The notes under the pieces are model-generated. The model did no database searches. It saw only the letters and a list, made by a program, of their open reading frames with translations, and was not told where the DNA came from. Shown one piece after another: positions 18,401-26,474 of a stretch of 64,000 nt of DNA; the stretch's first letter is position 1, and each line of letters begins with the position of its first letter. This stretch comes from Bacteroidales bacterium. GTDB lineage: Bacteria > Bacteroidota > Bacteroidia > Bacteroidales > F082. Location: NCBI GenBank assembly GCA_017395365.1, contig JAFPUN010000003.1, forward strand, positions 1 through 64,000. The letters are read 5' to 3'. Both the position numbers and the translations under genes were made by a program.

Positions 18401-20360
18401 CGGCGGGGATGATAAACTGCGTCCTCGACATTTGCGAGCCGGTGGTGAAGCCTGTGACGGGCACTGTTTCATCCGATTCACCAACTCCTGCGTTCACCGT
18501 CAGGTCAGGGAGGGCTTGCTTGGTGAATTCGTGCACAACTGTTGTGCTTTGTTCGTCTTCTCCGCAGTATCCAGTAAGATTCAACGTATAGGTTCCCCCT
18601 GGCGTCAATCCTCCAAATTCATCATCTTGAATGATGATATAAGGATCATCGGTATCAGAGTCATAATCGCTCCATCCATCGATAAAATAATTCCAGCTGG
18701 TTTGGCTCTCGTCACCTGGCGTCCAGCTGATGAAGACGCCATAATACCCTAAGTCTACGATGTTGATATCTGTCGGCCTTGGACAGACGAGATCCGTCGT
18801 AAACTCATCTGAGGCCACCCAAGGGCTGGTGACGGTTCCATCGTTGTAGCGCACCCAGGCTTTATAACTTGTTTCAGCTTCCAGTTCCGTCATGGTCTTG
18901 TAGCGGTAGCCGTTAACGTGTGCATAAAAGAAATTGTTGGTATTGGCAGCCATGGCTTCCAACTGTGCCTGCGTCAAATTGTTTTGCAGGGTAGTGTTAG
19001 GCAAAGCCACCACCACATCCCACTTATACTGCACAGATGACGCAGGAGTCCAATTCACCTTGGCGGAGTGGCCTGCTATCTCGCTCACCGTCACCGCTGT
19101 GGGCGGCAGCGTTGGGTCGAACGATGTGATGCTGAAGTTGTCAATATGGATGCGGTTGGAGGCGTCGTTGGCGTCGGTGCACTCCATATAGAAGCCGATG
19201 AGAATGTCTTGGTTGGCATAGGCACTGAGATTGTAGGTGCAGGTATGGCCTTCGGGAAGGAGGCTTTCGAGGTCGGTGTAGCCCATTTCGTGCTTCCACG
19301 ACTGCAACGGGATCCACGTCGCGCCATAGTCGGTTGAGATGAGCACTTTGATGATGGTGTTGTCTTGCGCATCAGGGGTCATGGGCACCATGTTGCCTGT
19401 GGGACGAGTGAGGGCGAGGTCGACGCTGAGCATGTTGGCATTGGCGTCGAGGTGCAAGAAGGGCGAAACGAGCCAGAAGTGGTGATAATAGCCTCCGATG
19501 TTGACCCATGCATGACTCGAGCCGCCAAACACGCCGTTGGCTGCGCCAAAGTGCCAGCGGCCGCTTTCGGGCGTGAGCGTGGCGGTGTAGGGGCTATTGT
19601 TTCCTTGCAGCGCACCGTTGCAGCTCCTCCATTTGTCGGGGATGGTGTTTCCGTCGAAGGTCTGCTCGTAAGGGACTTCTACCCATTGCTCAGGGTAGAT
19701 CGTCTCCACGAAATTGTTGAACAATGACCAGTATTCAGCCGCGCGATACGATGCGCTCGTACCGATGGGTACATAGACGGGGATGGATCGCGAGACATTC
19801 CTAAAGGTTTTTTCAGAAATAGTGGGTGGCGTCAGGGCAGCGACATGCAATTCTGTTAAGTTAGTGCAGCCTTCGAAAGCATAGTTTCCCAAGGTATCCA
19901 CATTGCTTGGGATAGTCACCGAGGTTAAGCCCGTGCAACCGTTGAAGGCGTTGTTTCCGATGGAAGTCACGGAATTGGGGATTTCCACTGAGGTCAGGCC
20001 GCTGCAACCATTGAACGCACCATTACCGATTGAAGTGACAGCGTTTCCAATGGTCACCGAGGTCAGGCCGCTGCAACCATTGAACGCATCATTACCGATT
20101 GAAGTGACAGCGTTTCCAATGGTCACCGAGGTCAGGCCGCTGCAACCATTGAACGTATACATTCCTATGTAAGTCACGGAATTGGGGATGTTCACCGAGG
20201 TTAGGCTGGTGCAATTTCGGAAAGCATAGTCGCTGATGTGAGTCACATTATTGGAGAGCACCAAATCTCCGACCAATTCGTTGCCAAAGTAGAGGTTGTG
20301 GGCATAATACAGTGGATTGCTACTTACGCCGCCAAATTCGCACATGGCCCATGCGTTCAA
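15417..20360 (-). CDS. BspA-like LRR adhesin, main part of a frameshifted gene
   Basis: 1647 residues from the first in-frame ATG, which is not a natural start: there is no signal peptide and the frame extends upstream to 20426, where it joins the N-terminal fragment at 20381-21064. Order: LRR_5 repeats (about 20-190); a cleaved-adhesin-like sandwich (TFDGNTIPDKWRSC); FN3 domains; a beta domain shared with the giant protein at 1-5241; further FN3 domains; a second adhesin sandwich (ERFNSISSGSLPSNW); a variant EF-hand-like segment (WDQNGDGNNDGELSYAEAAA); more LRRs; and a Trp-rich module (about 1477-1647: WKWWAPFEG, then LQTGYGYIYYNASSEPKTL). Presumed surface adhesin. The module here is more diverged than in the proteases. 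Confidence 0.88.
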   Translation of the reverse strand: MNAWAMCEFGGVSSNPLYYAHNLYFGNELVGDLVLSNNVTHISDYAFRNCTSLTSVNIPNSVTYIGMYTFNGCSGLTSVTIGNAVTSIGNDAFNGCSGLTSVTIGNAVTSIGNGAFNGCSGLTSVEIPNSVTSIGNNAFNGCTGLTSVTIPSNVDTLGNYAFEGCTNLTELHVAALTPPTISEKTFRNVSRSIPVYVPIGTSASYRAAEYWSLFNNFVETIYPEQWVEVPYEQTFDGNTIPDKWRSCNGALQGNNSPYTATLTPESGRWHFGAANGVFGGSSHAWVNIGGYYHHFWLVSPFLHLDANANMLSVDLALTRPTGNMVPMTPDAQDNTIIKVLISTDYGATWIPLQSWKHEMGYTDLESLLPEGHTCTYNLSAYANQDILIGFYMECTDANDASNRIHIDNFSITSFDPTLPPTAVTVSEIAGHSAKVNWTPASSVQYKWDVVVALPNTTLQNNLTQAQLEAMAANTNNFFYAHVNGYRYKTMTELEAETSYKAWVRYNDGTVTSPWVASDEFTTDLVCPRPTDINIVDLGYYGVFISWTPGDESQTSWNYFIDGWSDYDSDTDDPYIIIQDDEFGGLTPGGTYTLNLTGYCGEDEQSTTVVHEFTKQALPDLTVNAGVGESDETVPVTGFTTGSQMSRTQFIIPAEQLADMQYSTIKSLTFYNQQYTYGTPWGADARFDIYLKEVSQNDFSNNTFYNWDDMTLVVNGAYLSISGHEMTILLGEAGYSYTGGNLLVGFRQQQYEYTQGTNFDHADWLGVNNYNTNPNYKPSIYYNPSSSGPFAQTFSPKVTFTYDNTYLPPTNLVVTPTAPTEVTLTWTPREGQTGTDVQLYDEDMEPIGTPWTWSNGNVFGLGNLDPSTNYYVSLRGRFTVGNETHYSAWTNPVAFTMPDECPAPTNLQATNVGPFSATLTWEGHAEEYTVEYREVLGEGLTTTFEERFNSISSGSLPSNWIILNSGTTSARWTVINQGNSSNPFANGGKYGSIVSEKQSSATATSYFLMPVDDLHGELTFYAKYQNSAGVGARSIAVYYTNKKINPTVSDLTLVSRRDLTTTFGQYTVDLSAYQGGGYIAIGHINSVSNQAYIVCVDDIEFKNYTTSYSDWQPLGLTTENSMTLEGLTPGATYQFRVRATCDTGFNSDWALSDSFTTVNNIVFEDEEITKGACLYAWDQNGDGNNDGELSYAEAAAVTELGTVFKDQRFMTKFNELQYFTNPDLDTISAKAFAGCVSLQEITLPPQITTIGNYAFGYSTDNQGQIIPCSSLHNIVLPEGVTQIGDYAFCYSGLESIILPFSLTSIGQQAFEHCPLTSVYVPASVNYINNNPFVSESIETIEVDPMNATYESRNACNAIIRKSDNKLISGCKNTVIPNGVLSIGYGAFENATGLTSITLPSSVTTIGEHAFDHCTGLTTIIVESYDPPTIESNAFLNVNTENITVYVPCGSVNTYKNAAGWSSFANIVGDGCATTYSLVAGVWKWWAPFEGNTAADLMEAFDNGIVQGDILVNSQDEGFLRRSGGTWGGTLTSIEPGKMYKILTEASGSFSFTGERPTTVAVELGQGYTWFGFIGNAPVEIRVVLDTTPTDGDKILTEDGHTYTYNEASSLWQSDYGTYISNFTLQTGYGYIYYNASSEPKTLTMQPSY
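19900..20165 (-). repeat. Tandem 69-bp LRR-coding repeats
   Basis: Within the LRR gene, consecutive 69-bp units encode 23-residue LRRs of the form GCSGLTSVTIGNAVTSIGN followed by a variable residue and AFN. Two adjacent units (about 20002-20139) are almost identical in DNA, indicating very recent tandem duplication. Confidence 0.7.
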
Positions 20361-20380
20361 GTTATCTACTACGACCTTGT

Positions 20381-21064
20381 TCAGGCTAGTACAGTCCCCG
20401 AACGCATTTTTGCCGATGCGTGTAAGGGGCCGGCAAAACTCACCTCCTCCAGGTTCGTACTACTGTGGAAAGCATAGAAGCCGATTTCCGTCACTGGGCT
20501 GCCAAAGCTGTATCGCTTCACTTGATTGCCGAACGCTAATCTTAAATTGTCCATCACCCATTCCATACTACTAGCCACTTCGTTGCTGTTGATGACGACC
20601 GAGAGCAGATTCGGGCAGTCCCAGAAAGCATAGTTATCGATATAGTGCATTGCTCGAGGGATAACTACATCAGTCAATTCCGTGCAGTGTGCAAAGGCAT
20701 TTCCTACAATACCATACACTCTATAATAGGTGCCATTATATAAAACGGAATCGGGCAAAGCCATAAAGCCCCATGGCTTATTGCTTGCATAACCATTCCA
20801 CGAGTGAGTAGACTCGTCTGGGTAAGTCAGCGCGACATTGTTTGTTCCACTGATGATTTTGTAGCACAGGTTTTGTCCTGTCGAGCACTGGGCCCAGAAG
20901 TCGAAGGCTTGTGCCGTCGAAACGTTCGGACAAAGTGCCAGCAGGATGAAGAGTGTGCCGAGGGCCAGCAGGCCGCGGTGTGCTTTTTGTGTTTCTTGTT
21001 TTGGGGCGGAACTCGGTTGAGGATTCTTAGCCTTTGTTCCTGTAAATTTGTATAAGTATCTCAT
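20381..21064 (-). CDS. N-terminal fragment of the frameshifted BspA-like LRR adhesin
   Basis: 227 residues with an extended N-region followed by a hydrophobic signal (GLLALGTLFILLALCPNVST, cleavage near AQA) and the domain that opens BspA-like proteins here (FWAQCSTGQNLCYKI, compare FSAVCSTGQTLYYNI in the protein at 1-5241). LRRs follow. After EEVSFAGPL the frame reads out into HASAKMRSGTVLA and stops. One base added to the C4 run on the minus strand (plus-strand G run 20426-20429) restores PLTRIGKNAFGDCTSLNKVV and joins the downstream ORF. Whether this is mutation, phase variation or a sequencing error cannot be told here. Confidence 0.85.
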   Translation of the reverse strand: MRYLYKFTGTKAKNPQPSSAPKQETQKAHRGLLALGTLFILLALCPNVSTAQAFDFWAQCSTGQNLCYKIISGTNNVALTYPDESTHSWNGYASNKPWGFMALPDSVLYNGTYYRVYGIVGNAFAHCTELTDVVIPRAMHYIDNYAFWDCPNLLSVVINSNEVASSMEWVMDNLRLAFGNQVKRYSFGSPVTEIGFYAFHSSTNLEEVSFAGPLHASAKMRSGTVLA

Positions 21065-21105
21065 ATTGAATGAATTAAATTATTAACTACATTTTCCATC
21101 GTTTA

Positions 21106-21113
21106 CAAAGATA
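21106..21113 (-). promoter_or_regulatory. -7 element of the LRR gene
   Basis: TATCTTTG on the minus strand, about 42 bp before the ATG at 21064. Confidence 0.5.
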
Positions 21114-21338
21114 AAAACTTTATAGAAACCAGCCATAAAAATTGAAAATTTGTTTGTTAGGCGTAGGGGTGAACGAGGGCGCGAGGTGATGACAAGGTCT
21201 CACGCAGAATTCGCAGAATTATGGGAAGCGCGAGGCGACGACAAGAGGCCTCGCCCTGCGAGGCACGGAGACCCGCTTCGCGTCATGGCGATGCACGAAG
21301 CCATCCAAGAATGAGACCGGACAGAAAGACCTTACTCT

Positions 21339-21381
21339 GGATTGCTTCGTCGTGCCTCCTCGCAATGACGCAAAGCGACGA
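21339..21381. repeat. Dispersed GATTGCTTCGTCG repeat, copy 2
   Basis: Nearly identical to 15169-15211 and followed by two further AAGCGACGACAAGG units. Confidence 0.75.
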
Positions 21382-21408
21382 CAAGGGCGCAAAGCGACGA
21401 CAAGGGAA

Positions 21409-21434
21409 GAAAAAAGGCCGCCCTGGGGGCGGCC
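21409..21434 (-). terminator. Rho-independent terminator of the Rgp-like protease gene
   Basis: Stem GGCCGCCC/GGGCGGCC (21416-21423 with 21427-21434), then a T run on the minus strand (21415-21411). Confidence 0.85.
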
Positions 21435-21457
21435 TCGTTGTTTTTTTCCAGCATCAA

Positions 21458-24400
21458 TCACTGCTGCCGCAGGTAGACGTAGCCGTGGCCGGGTTGTAAG
21501 GTTACAACCCCACCCGTCCAAGTCGTGCCGTTGTAGGTGGACACGTTGCCGTTCTGGTCGGTGATGGTGTCGCCGCTGATGGGTGTGACGCCGAGAGTGC
21601 CGAGGGCCGTGGCGATGTCGGCGGCTTGCGGGCCGGTGTAGCCGATCCAGTTGTGGCCTGGGAGGATGGTGATTCCGACGTTGCCGACGGCGGTGCCGGT
21701 GAGCGTCAGCGGACAGGCGGCGTTGGTCTCGATCTTGTACATCTTGCCAGGCTCGATGCTGGTGAGCGTGCCGCTCCAAGCGTTGTTCTCATAACGGACG
21801 AAGCCAGCGTCCTGCGTGTTGATGAGGACGGCGTTGCTGCCGAGGGCCTCTTCGAGTTGTTCAAGCGTCATGGCCGTGGTGGGGGTCCACCAGTTGCTGC
21901 CGGCAGCCAAGATGGGATAGACCTCGCCGTTGAGGCTGACATTGCTGGTGACATCACCTGTGGAGACAGCCAAGGTCTCGTTGTAGACGCCTTGGCCGAG
22001 GCCGCCCTTGAGGCGGACGTAGACGTTCGCGGCAAGCAGGTCGGTGGTCGGGTTGGTCGGGTTCACGGGAGCCTCGCCACCTTCCACGATGGTGATTTCG
22101 TCGACCTTAAGTATCCATTGATCGTAGCAGTCGAAGTGGCGGATGGCGATGTAGCCCATGCCGCTGTAGGCGCTCAAGTCAACGGTGAACTCTTGCCATT
22201 CGCTGCCTGAAGTAGCATTGGGGGCATAGGTCCACGTCTGGACCGTAGTAAAGGCGTTGGCAGCAGTGTTGCCTGTCGTCGACACCATTACGGAGAACTT
22301 CTCGGCAGCATAACTGACGTTCTGAACGCCTGCCTGGAAGGTGATGCTGCCACCGAGGGTCACTTGGGGCGAGACAAGATAGTTGTCGGGCGTGACGGCG
22401 GTGCCGCTGCCGCTCGAAGAGCCAGAGATATAGGACTCGGAAAGCATGAATCCGTCACTGCTGTTGTACCCATAACCAGTGCTAAAGTTATTGTTGGTGG
22501 TAGGATATTCCGTATTATGCATCCAGCTGTTTGGCGAAGTGGTAGTGCCTTGGAAGGTTGTCCAACCCTGCCAGCCGCCTTCGAAATCATAGGTCAACGT
22601 CTCACGATTGCCCCGGGTGTTGGCTGCAAGTGTTACCGTGCTGCCATACGTGCCATTCTCTTCGTCACTAATCTCATAATCAGACGGAGCCGTTACAGTA
22701 ATGTCATCCGACAGGTCGGTGCCGATGACAGCGACACTCTTCACCACCGACGGACCGTTTCCCTCGGCATAGCTGAAGTCTGCCATGGCGTTGGGCGAGA
22801 CAGTAAGCGATGCGTCATTGCCAGCTACTGTGAAAGTGAAGGTGACTTGGTTATTAGAGGTAACCTGGGTACCAGAACTGGAAGAGGCTGAGGCAGGATT
22901 GTAGTTGGTATCATCACTGAAAATCCTCAAAGCGCGATTAGCACTAGTAGAATAGACATAGAATTTTGGCGAGTTGCTCGAACTGCTCACATAGGAGCCC
23001 GTGTTATCGTCCATACAGACAAGCAGGTTGCTCACGCCATCATACTCAAAGGGGTTGGCCAAAGTGATGGTAGTCCAACCTGAAGAATTGAAAGTAACGC
23101 TGCCACTGAACACCTTGTCACTGTTGGAGCAAGTCGCCCAGTCGGTACCACTACTGAAAGCACTCTTGGAGGTGTGTTTCATATAGAGGTCTATATTTCT
23201 AGTAGCGGATTTGGAGTTCTGTACTTTGAAGGCGACGGCGGTGATGGTACCGGCATTCCCGACTTCCGCTGCAGTATAGATTTGTTGCGTCAAGCAGTAT
23301 TTGTAGTATGCGTAGGTCGGCAAGTATTGGTTCGAATTTGTCCCGCTACCAATGGTTATTTCAGCCTCCTGGGTCATCTTGAAGATGCCGACAACCGTCA
23401 CATCATACGCGGGCAAGGTGAACTGGTTGTTGGCCACGGTCACGGTGGTGTTCACGTCGCCCGTCTTGAAGACAAGCCATGTGCTCAAGTAGTAGTCGGA
23501 CTCGGGCGTGGCTGTCAAAGTGACAACCGTCCCAGGGGCGGCACCCGTCGTCGAGGCGGTCACGGTGCCGTGCTCCACCTCGGCCACAGTGATGGTGCAG
23601 CCGCTGACGAAGGTGGCACCGACGGTGACGTCGCTGTCGGGCATGGTGAACTGGTTGTCGGTCACCGTGATGCTGTTGTTGGTGGCGTCCCTGACGTCCC
23701 ATGTCGAGAAGAAGTAGCCCGAAGTCGGTGTAGCCGTCAAGGTGACGGTCTCGTTCTTGTAGGCCGTGGTCGGGTTAGCGCTGATGCTGCCGTTCTCGAC
23801 GGGGTTGCACGTCACGCTGTGGGGCTGCAAAGCCGTGAAGTTGGCCGTGTAGCTACCCGATGCCGTAACGGAGAAAGTATAGGTCGGGTTGGTGGAAACC
23901 TGTGCACCATTGCTGCTCCAGTTGGTGAACTCATAGTGGGTGTTGGCCGTGGCCGTCAGCGTGCAGGATGTGTTCTGGTAATATGTGCCTGCTCCTGTGA
24001 CGGTACCGCCTGCGGTTGGGTTGGCGGTGGCCGTGATGGTGTATTGCGGAATCATGGTGAAAATGGCCGTATAGGAGGCGTTGCCGGTCACCGTGAAGGT
24101 GTAGGTCGGGTCCGTGCTGACCTGCGTGGAACCCTGTCTCCAGCATATGAACTCATAGCCCGTGTTCGGCGTCGCCGTCAAGGTGCAGCTGGTATTCCCG
24201 TAATACTGGCCAGCGCCACTCACGGTGCCTCCATTGCTCGGACTGGCCGTAGCAGTAATGGTGTATTGTGTGCCACCCACGATGCTAATGGTGCCAAAAT
24301 AGGGTTGGTATTGCTGGCGGGTGACGACCACATAAAGGGTGCCACTGCTGGGGATGGCATTAGTGAAGTTCACGGTGGCCACACCCGACGAGTTGGCCTC

Positions 24401-26455
24401 GGCAACGCCGTAGATGACCGAGCTGTTGTCGGTGACAGCGACGTATGAACCCGCCAAAGCGTTAACGGTGATAGAGGTGGTACCCGGGGTGACCGTGCTG
24501 GGTATCGTCACGGTGTTCACTTCGGGTTTGGTGATGTAAGGCATCACGGAACCATCACCAAAGGTGTGGTAGAACTGGAAGTAATAGTGGGCCGAGTTGT
24601 TGCAGTTGCCATCGGTGATTCCGCTAGTAGTGTTACCATTGGTGACGGCTTGCTGCACGGCGAGATTGCCAAGATACAGCAGTGAAGATGCCGAATTCCA
24701 GTATTGGTCTTCAAACATAATATCATATACACCTTTTGAAGAAGCCGACTGAGTCGGGTAGTTGCCTGCCGAGTAGGAATGTGCTCCAACTGCCCAATAA
24801 AAGTCCTCATACCAATAGGAATAGGGCGAACAGCCAACATAGGCAACGGCACCGGCATTGGGAACACGAATCATAGTTTCCGCAAAACAGGCGTTGGTGC
24901 CTATGGCAGAACCAGGTGAATAGGTTGTCGAGGTATTGTTGAAGTTACCTGTCAGGCAGCAGTTACCCACGCCAAAGAAATACTTGCCCGTGTTGGTAAG
25001 CGTGGCCACATGGGCAGCAGTCATTTTAGGCTGATACCATTCCTGCTTGTCGCCGTGTGCGGTGTAGTTCAAGAAGCACACACCGTTGTTGATGCCATTA
25101 TAGCAACCGTTGTTCGTTCCAGAATAACCCTGTGTCGAGCTTGTTGACACTGTGGCACTGATAGTGCCGTTTTCAAAGCCACCATAGGTGGTGTTGCTTG
25201 ACTTGAAGTAATAGTTCGTAGCATAGTTGATGGTGGGTTTGGCCACTCTGGCTGTCCAACTCGAATCCCAACCGCCGACGAGGATAACGTTGTTCAGGTA
25301 GTTACCGCCATCGGTGAACTCATATCTCTCGTAGGTCAGCACTTTGTTGATATAGTTGGTCAAGTGCGTGGTGTTCTCCACCGACATACGGCTGTAGTAC
25401 ATGTCGGGGAAGTAGTTGCTCGTACTTGACGAGAAATTGACACTTGAATAACCGAGGTCAGAGGCACACTGTTCGTCAACTGTCTTGGTCATGTATTGCG
25501 GGACTTGTCCCGTGTCGCCAATGACAATGAGATAGGTGTAGGCGTTGCCGGCCGAAACGGAAGCGTTGTACTTGGTCTTGATGAAAGAAGCGATGGCGCT
25601 TGCCGTAGTACCTGTCTCACTAGTGTAGTAGATATCGACATAATAGCCCTTCTGAAGCTTCCATTGCAGCCAGCTCTCAAGGGCGGCATTGCCTTGGAAT
25701 CCCGAATAACAGATCACCAGCATCTTGACTGGTGTGTTGTACAGGTCAGGGTGGTCGGTATAAACATCTGTTATGGCTCTGTTGTTGAACAATTGAGCAT
25801 AGACGTTGTCGAAAGCCGGGCTATAGGTCCTCAGCAGCATGTCCTCAGTGGCTTGGGCGTCGGCGCCGTCGAAGTGCACCTCCACCTCAATGTCGTTGAA
25901 CACGCGCAGGGTGTTGTTGACGGGGTCGTAGCTGACAGGCTCAATGGTCATCGTGCCAAGTTGTACGCCACGCATCGTACCTTCCACACTGACAGTCGCT
26001 GTGGGTTCAGAACGCAAGCCACGGGTCTGGTAGGCGGCTTCGTTCATGACAAAGGGCACATCCTCGGGACGTTTGTCCTTACGAATCGAAGGCTGACGCG
26101 GCACCAAGGTGTGGATGCCCAAGTCTTCGAGACGATAATCCGTCGTGCTGTAGCTCGTAATCTCGATACGCGGCTGTGCACCGAAAGGAACGGCAATCAA
26201 TTGGTTGACAACGGGGATTTGGGGCTCGCCTTCGTTACCGCCGATGACGGTGTTGGCCATCGAGAGCCACGAGAAAGTGCCCCGCTCGCTATCATAGTCC
26301 TCTGCCGTAATGGTGGAGAAAGAGAACGAGGCATTGAGGCTCGTCATGTCGCTCTTCACACATTCAGCCTTGTCGGCGGAACGCAGTTGTATCTGTTGTG
26401 CCATGGCACTCAGGCCGAAGGCAAGAAGCAATAGTGAGAATAGTACTTTCTTCAT
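21458..26455 (-). CDS. Rgp-like gingipain-type cysteine protease (peptidase C25) with adhesin half and Trp-rich C-terminal module
   Basis: 1665 residues with signal peptide MKKVLFSLLLLAFGLSAMAQ. Order: C25 propeptide (about 60-225); C25 catalytic domain (about 235-620) with H467 in NYTAHGDKQEW and the Cys pair C499-C500 in GVGNCCLTGNF; by analogy with RgpB the second Cys, 33 residues after the His, is the nucleophile. SSPYSYW-like text (YVGCSPYSYWYEDFYWAVGA) and FGDGSVMPYI closely match arginine gingipain. Then an Ig-like domain, InlB/Flg_new repeats, an adhesin region nearly identical to that of the Kgp-like protein, a cleaved-adhesin sandwich, and the WWTP-GYVY module (1517-1665). The M14 carboxypeptidase gene lies 19 bp upstream, so they are probably cotranscribed. 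Arg specificity is an inference from family resemblance. Confidence 0.92.
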   Translation of the reverse strand: MKKVLFSLLLLAFGLSAMAQQIQLRSADKAECVKSDMTSLNASFSFSTITAEDYDSERGTFSWLSMANTVIGGNEGEPQIPVVNQLIAVPFGAQPRIEITSYSTTDYRLEDLGIHTLVPRQPSIRKDKRPEDVPFVMNEAAYQTRGLRSEPTATVSVEGTMRGVQLGTMTIEPVSYDPVNNTLRVFNDIEVEVHFDGADAQATEDMLLRTYSPAFDNVYAQLFNNRAITDVYTDHPDLYNTPVKMLVICYSGFQGNAALESWLQWKLQKGYYVDIYYTSETGTTASAIASFIKTKYNASVSAGNAYTYLIVIGDTGQVPQYMTKTVDEQCASDLGYSSVNFSSSTSNYFPDMYYSRMSVENTTHLTNYINKVLTYERYEFTDGGNYLNNVILVGGWDSSWTARVAKPTINYATNYYFKSSNTTYGGFENGTISATVSTSSTQGYSGTNNGCYNGINNGVCFLNYTAHGDKQEWYQPKMTAAHVATLTNTGKYFFGVGNCCLTGNFNNTSTTYSPGSAIGTNACFAETMIRVPNAGAVAYVGCSPYSYWYEDFYWAVGAHSYSAGNYPTQSASSKGVYDIMFEDQYWNSASSLLYLGNLAVQQAVTNGNTTSGITDGNCNNSAHYYFQFYHTFGDGSVMPYITKPEVNTVTIPSTVTPGTTSITVNALAGSYVAVTDNSSVIYGVAEANSSGVATVNFTNAIPSSGTLYVVVTRQQYQPYFGTISIVGGTQYTITATASPSNGGTVSGAGQYYGNTSCTLTATPNTGYEFICWRQGSTQVSTDPTYTFTVTGNASYTAIFTMIPQYTITATANPTAGGTVTGAGTYYQNTSCTLTATANTHYEFTNWSSNGAQVSTNPTYTFSVTASGSYTANFTALQPHSVTCNPVENGSISANPTTAYKNETVTLTATPTSGYFFSTWDVRDATNNSITVTDNQFTMPDSDVTVGATFVSGCTITVAEVEHGTVTASTTGAAPGTVVTLTATPESDYYLSTWLVFKTGDVNTTVTVANNQFTLPAYDVTVVGIFKMTQEAEITIGSGTNSNQYLPTYAYYKYCLTQQIYTAAEVGNAGTITAVAFKVQNSKSATRNIDLYMKHTSKSAFSSGTDWATCSNSDKVFSGSVTFNSSGWTTITLANPFEYDGVSNLLVCMDDNTGSYVSSSSNSPKFYVYSTSANRALRIFSDDTNYNPASASSSSGTQVTSNNQVTFTFTVAGNDASLTVSPNAMADFSYAEGNGPSVVKSVAVIGTDLSDDITVTAPSDYEISDEENGTYGSTVTLAANTRGNRETLTYDFEGGWQGWTTFQGTTTSPNSWMHNTEYPTTNNNFSTGYGYNSSDGFMLSESYISGSSSGSGTAVTPDNYLVSPQVTLGGSITFQAGVQNVSYAAEKFSVMVSTTGNTAANAFTTVQTWTYAPNATSGSEWQEFTVDLSAYSGMGYIAIRHFDCYDQWILKVDEITIVEGGEAPVNPTNPTTDLLAANVYVRLKGGLGQGVYNETLAVSTGDVTSNVSLNGEVYPILAAGSNWWTPTTAMTLEQLEEALGSNAVLINTQDAGFVRYENNAWSGTLTSIEPGKMYKIETNAACPLTLTGTAVGNVGITILPGHNWIGYTGPQAADIATALGTLGVTPISGDTITDQNGNVSTYNGTTWTGGVVTLQPGHGYVYLRQQ

Positions 26456-26474
26456 CGTATGTTATGTTTGTTAT

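Larger units (their letters stand above)
21065..21457. other. Repeat-rich spacer between the LRR and Rgp-like genes
   Basis: No gene seen. It holds the LRR promoter, several GCGCAAAGCGACGACAAG-type units (21225-21410), the second copy of the GATTGCTTCGTCG repeat, and the terminator of the Rgp-like gene. Confidence 0.65.
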
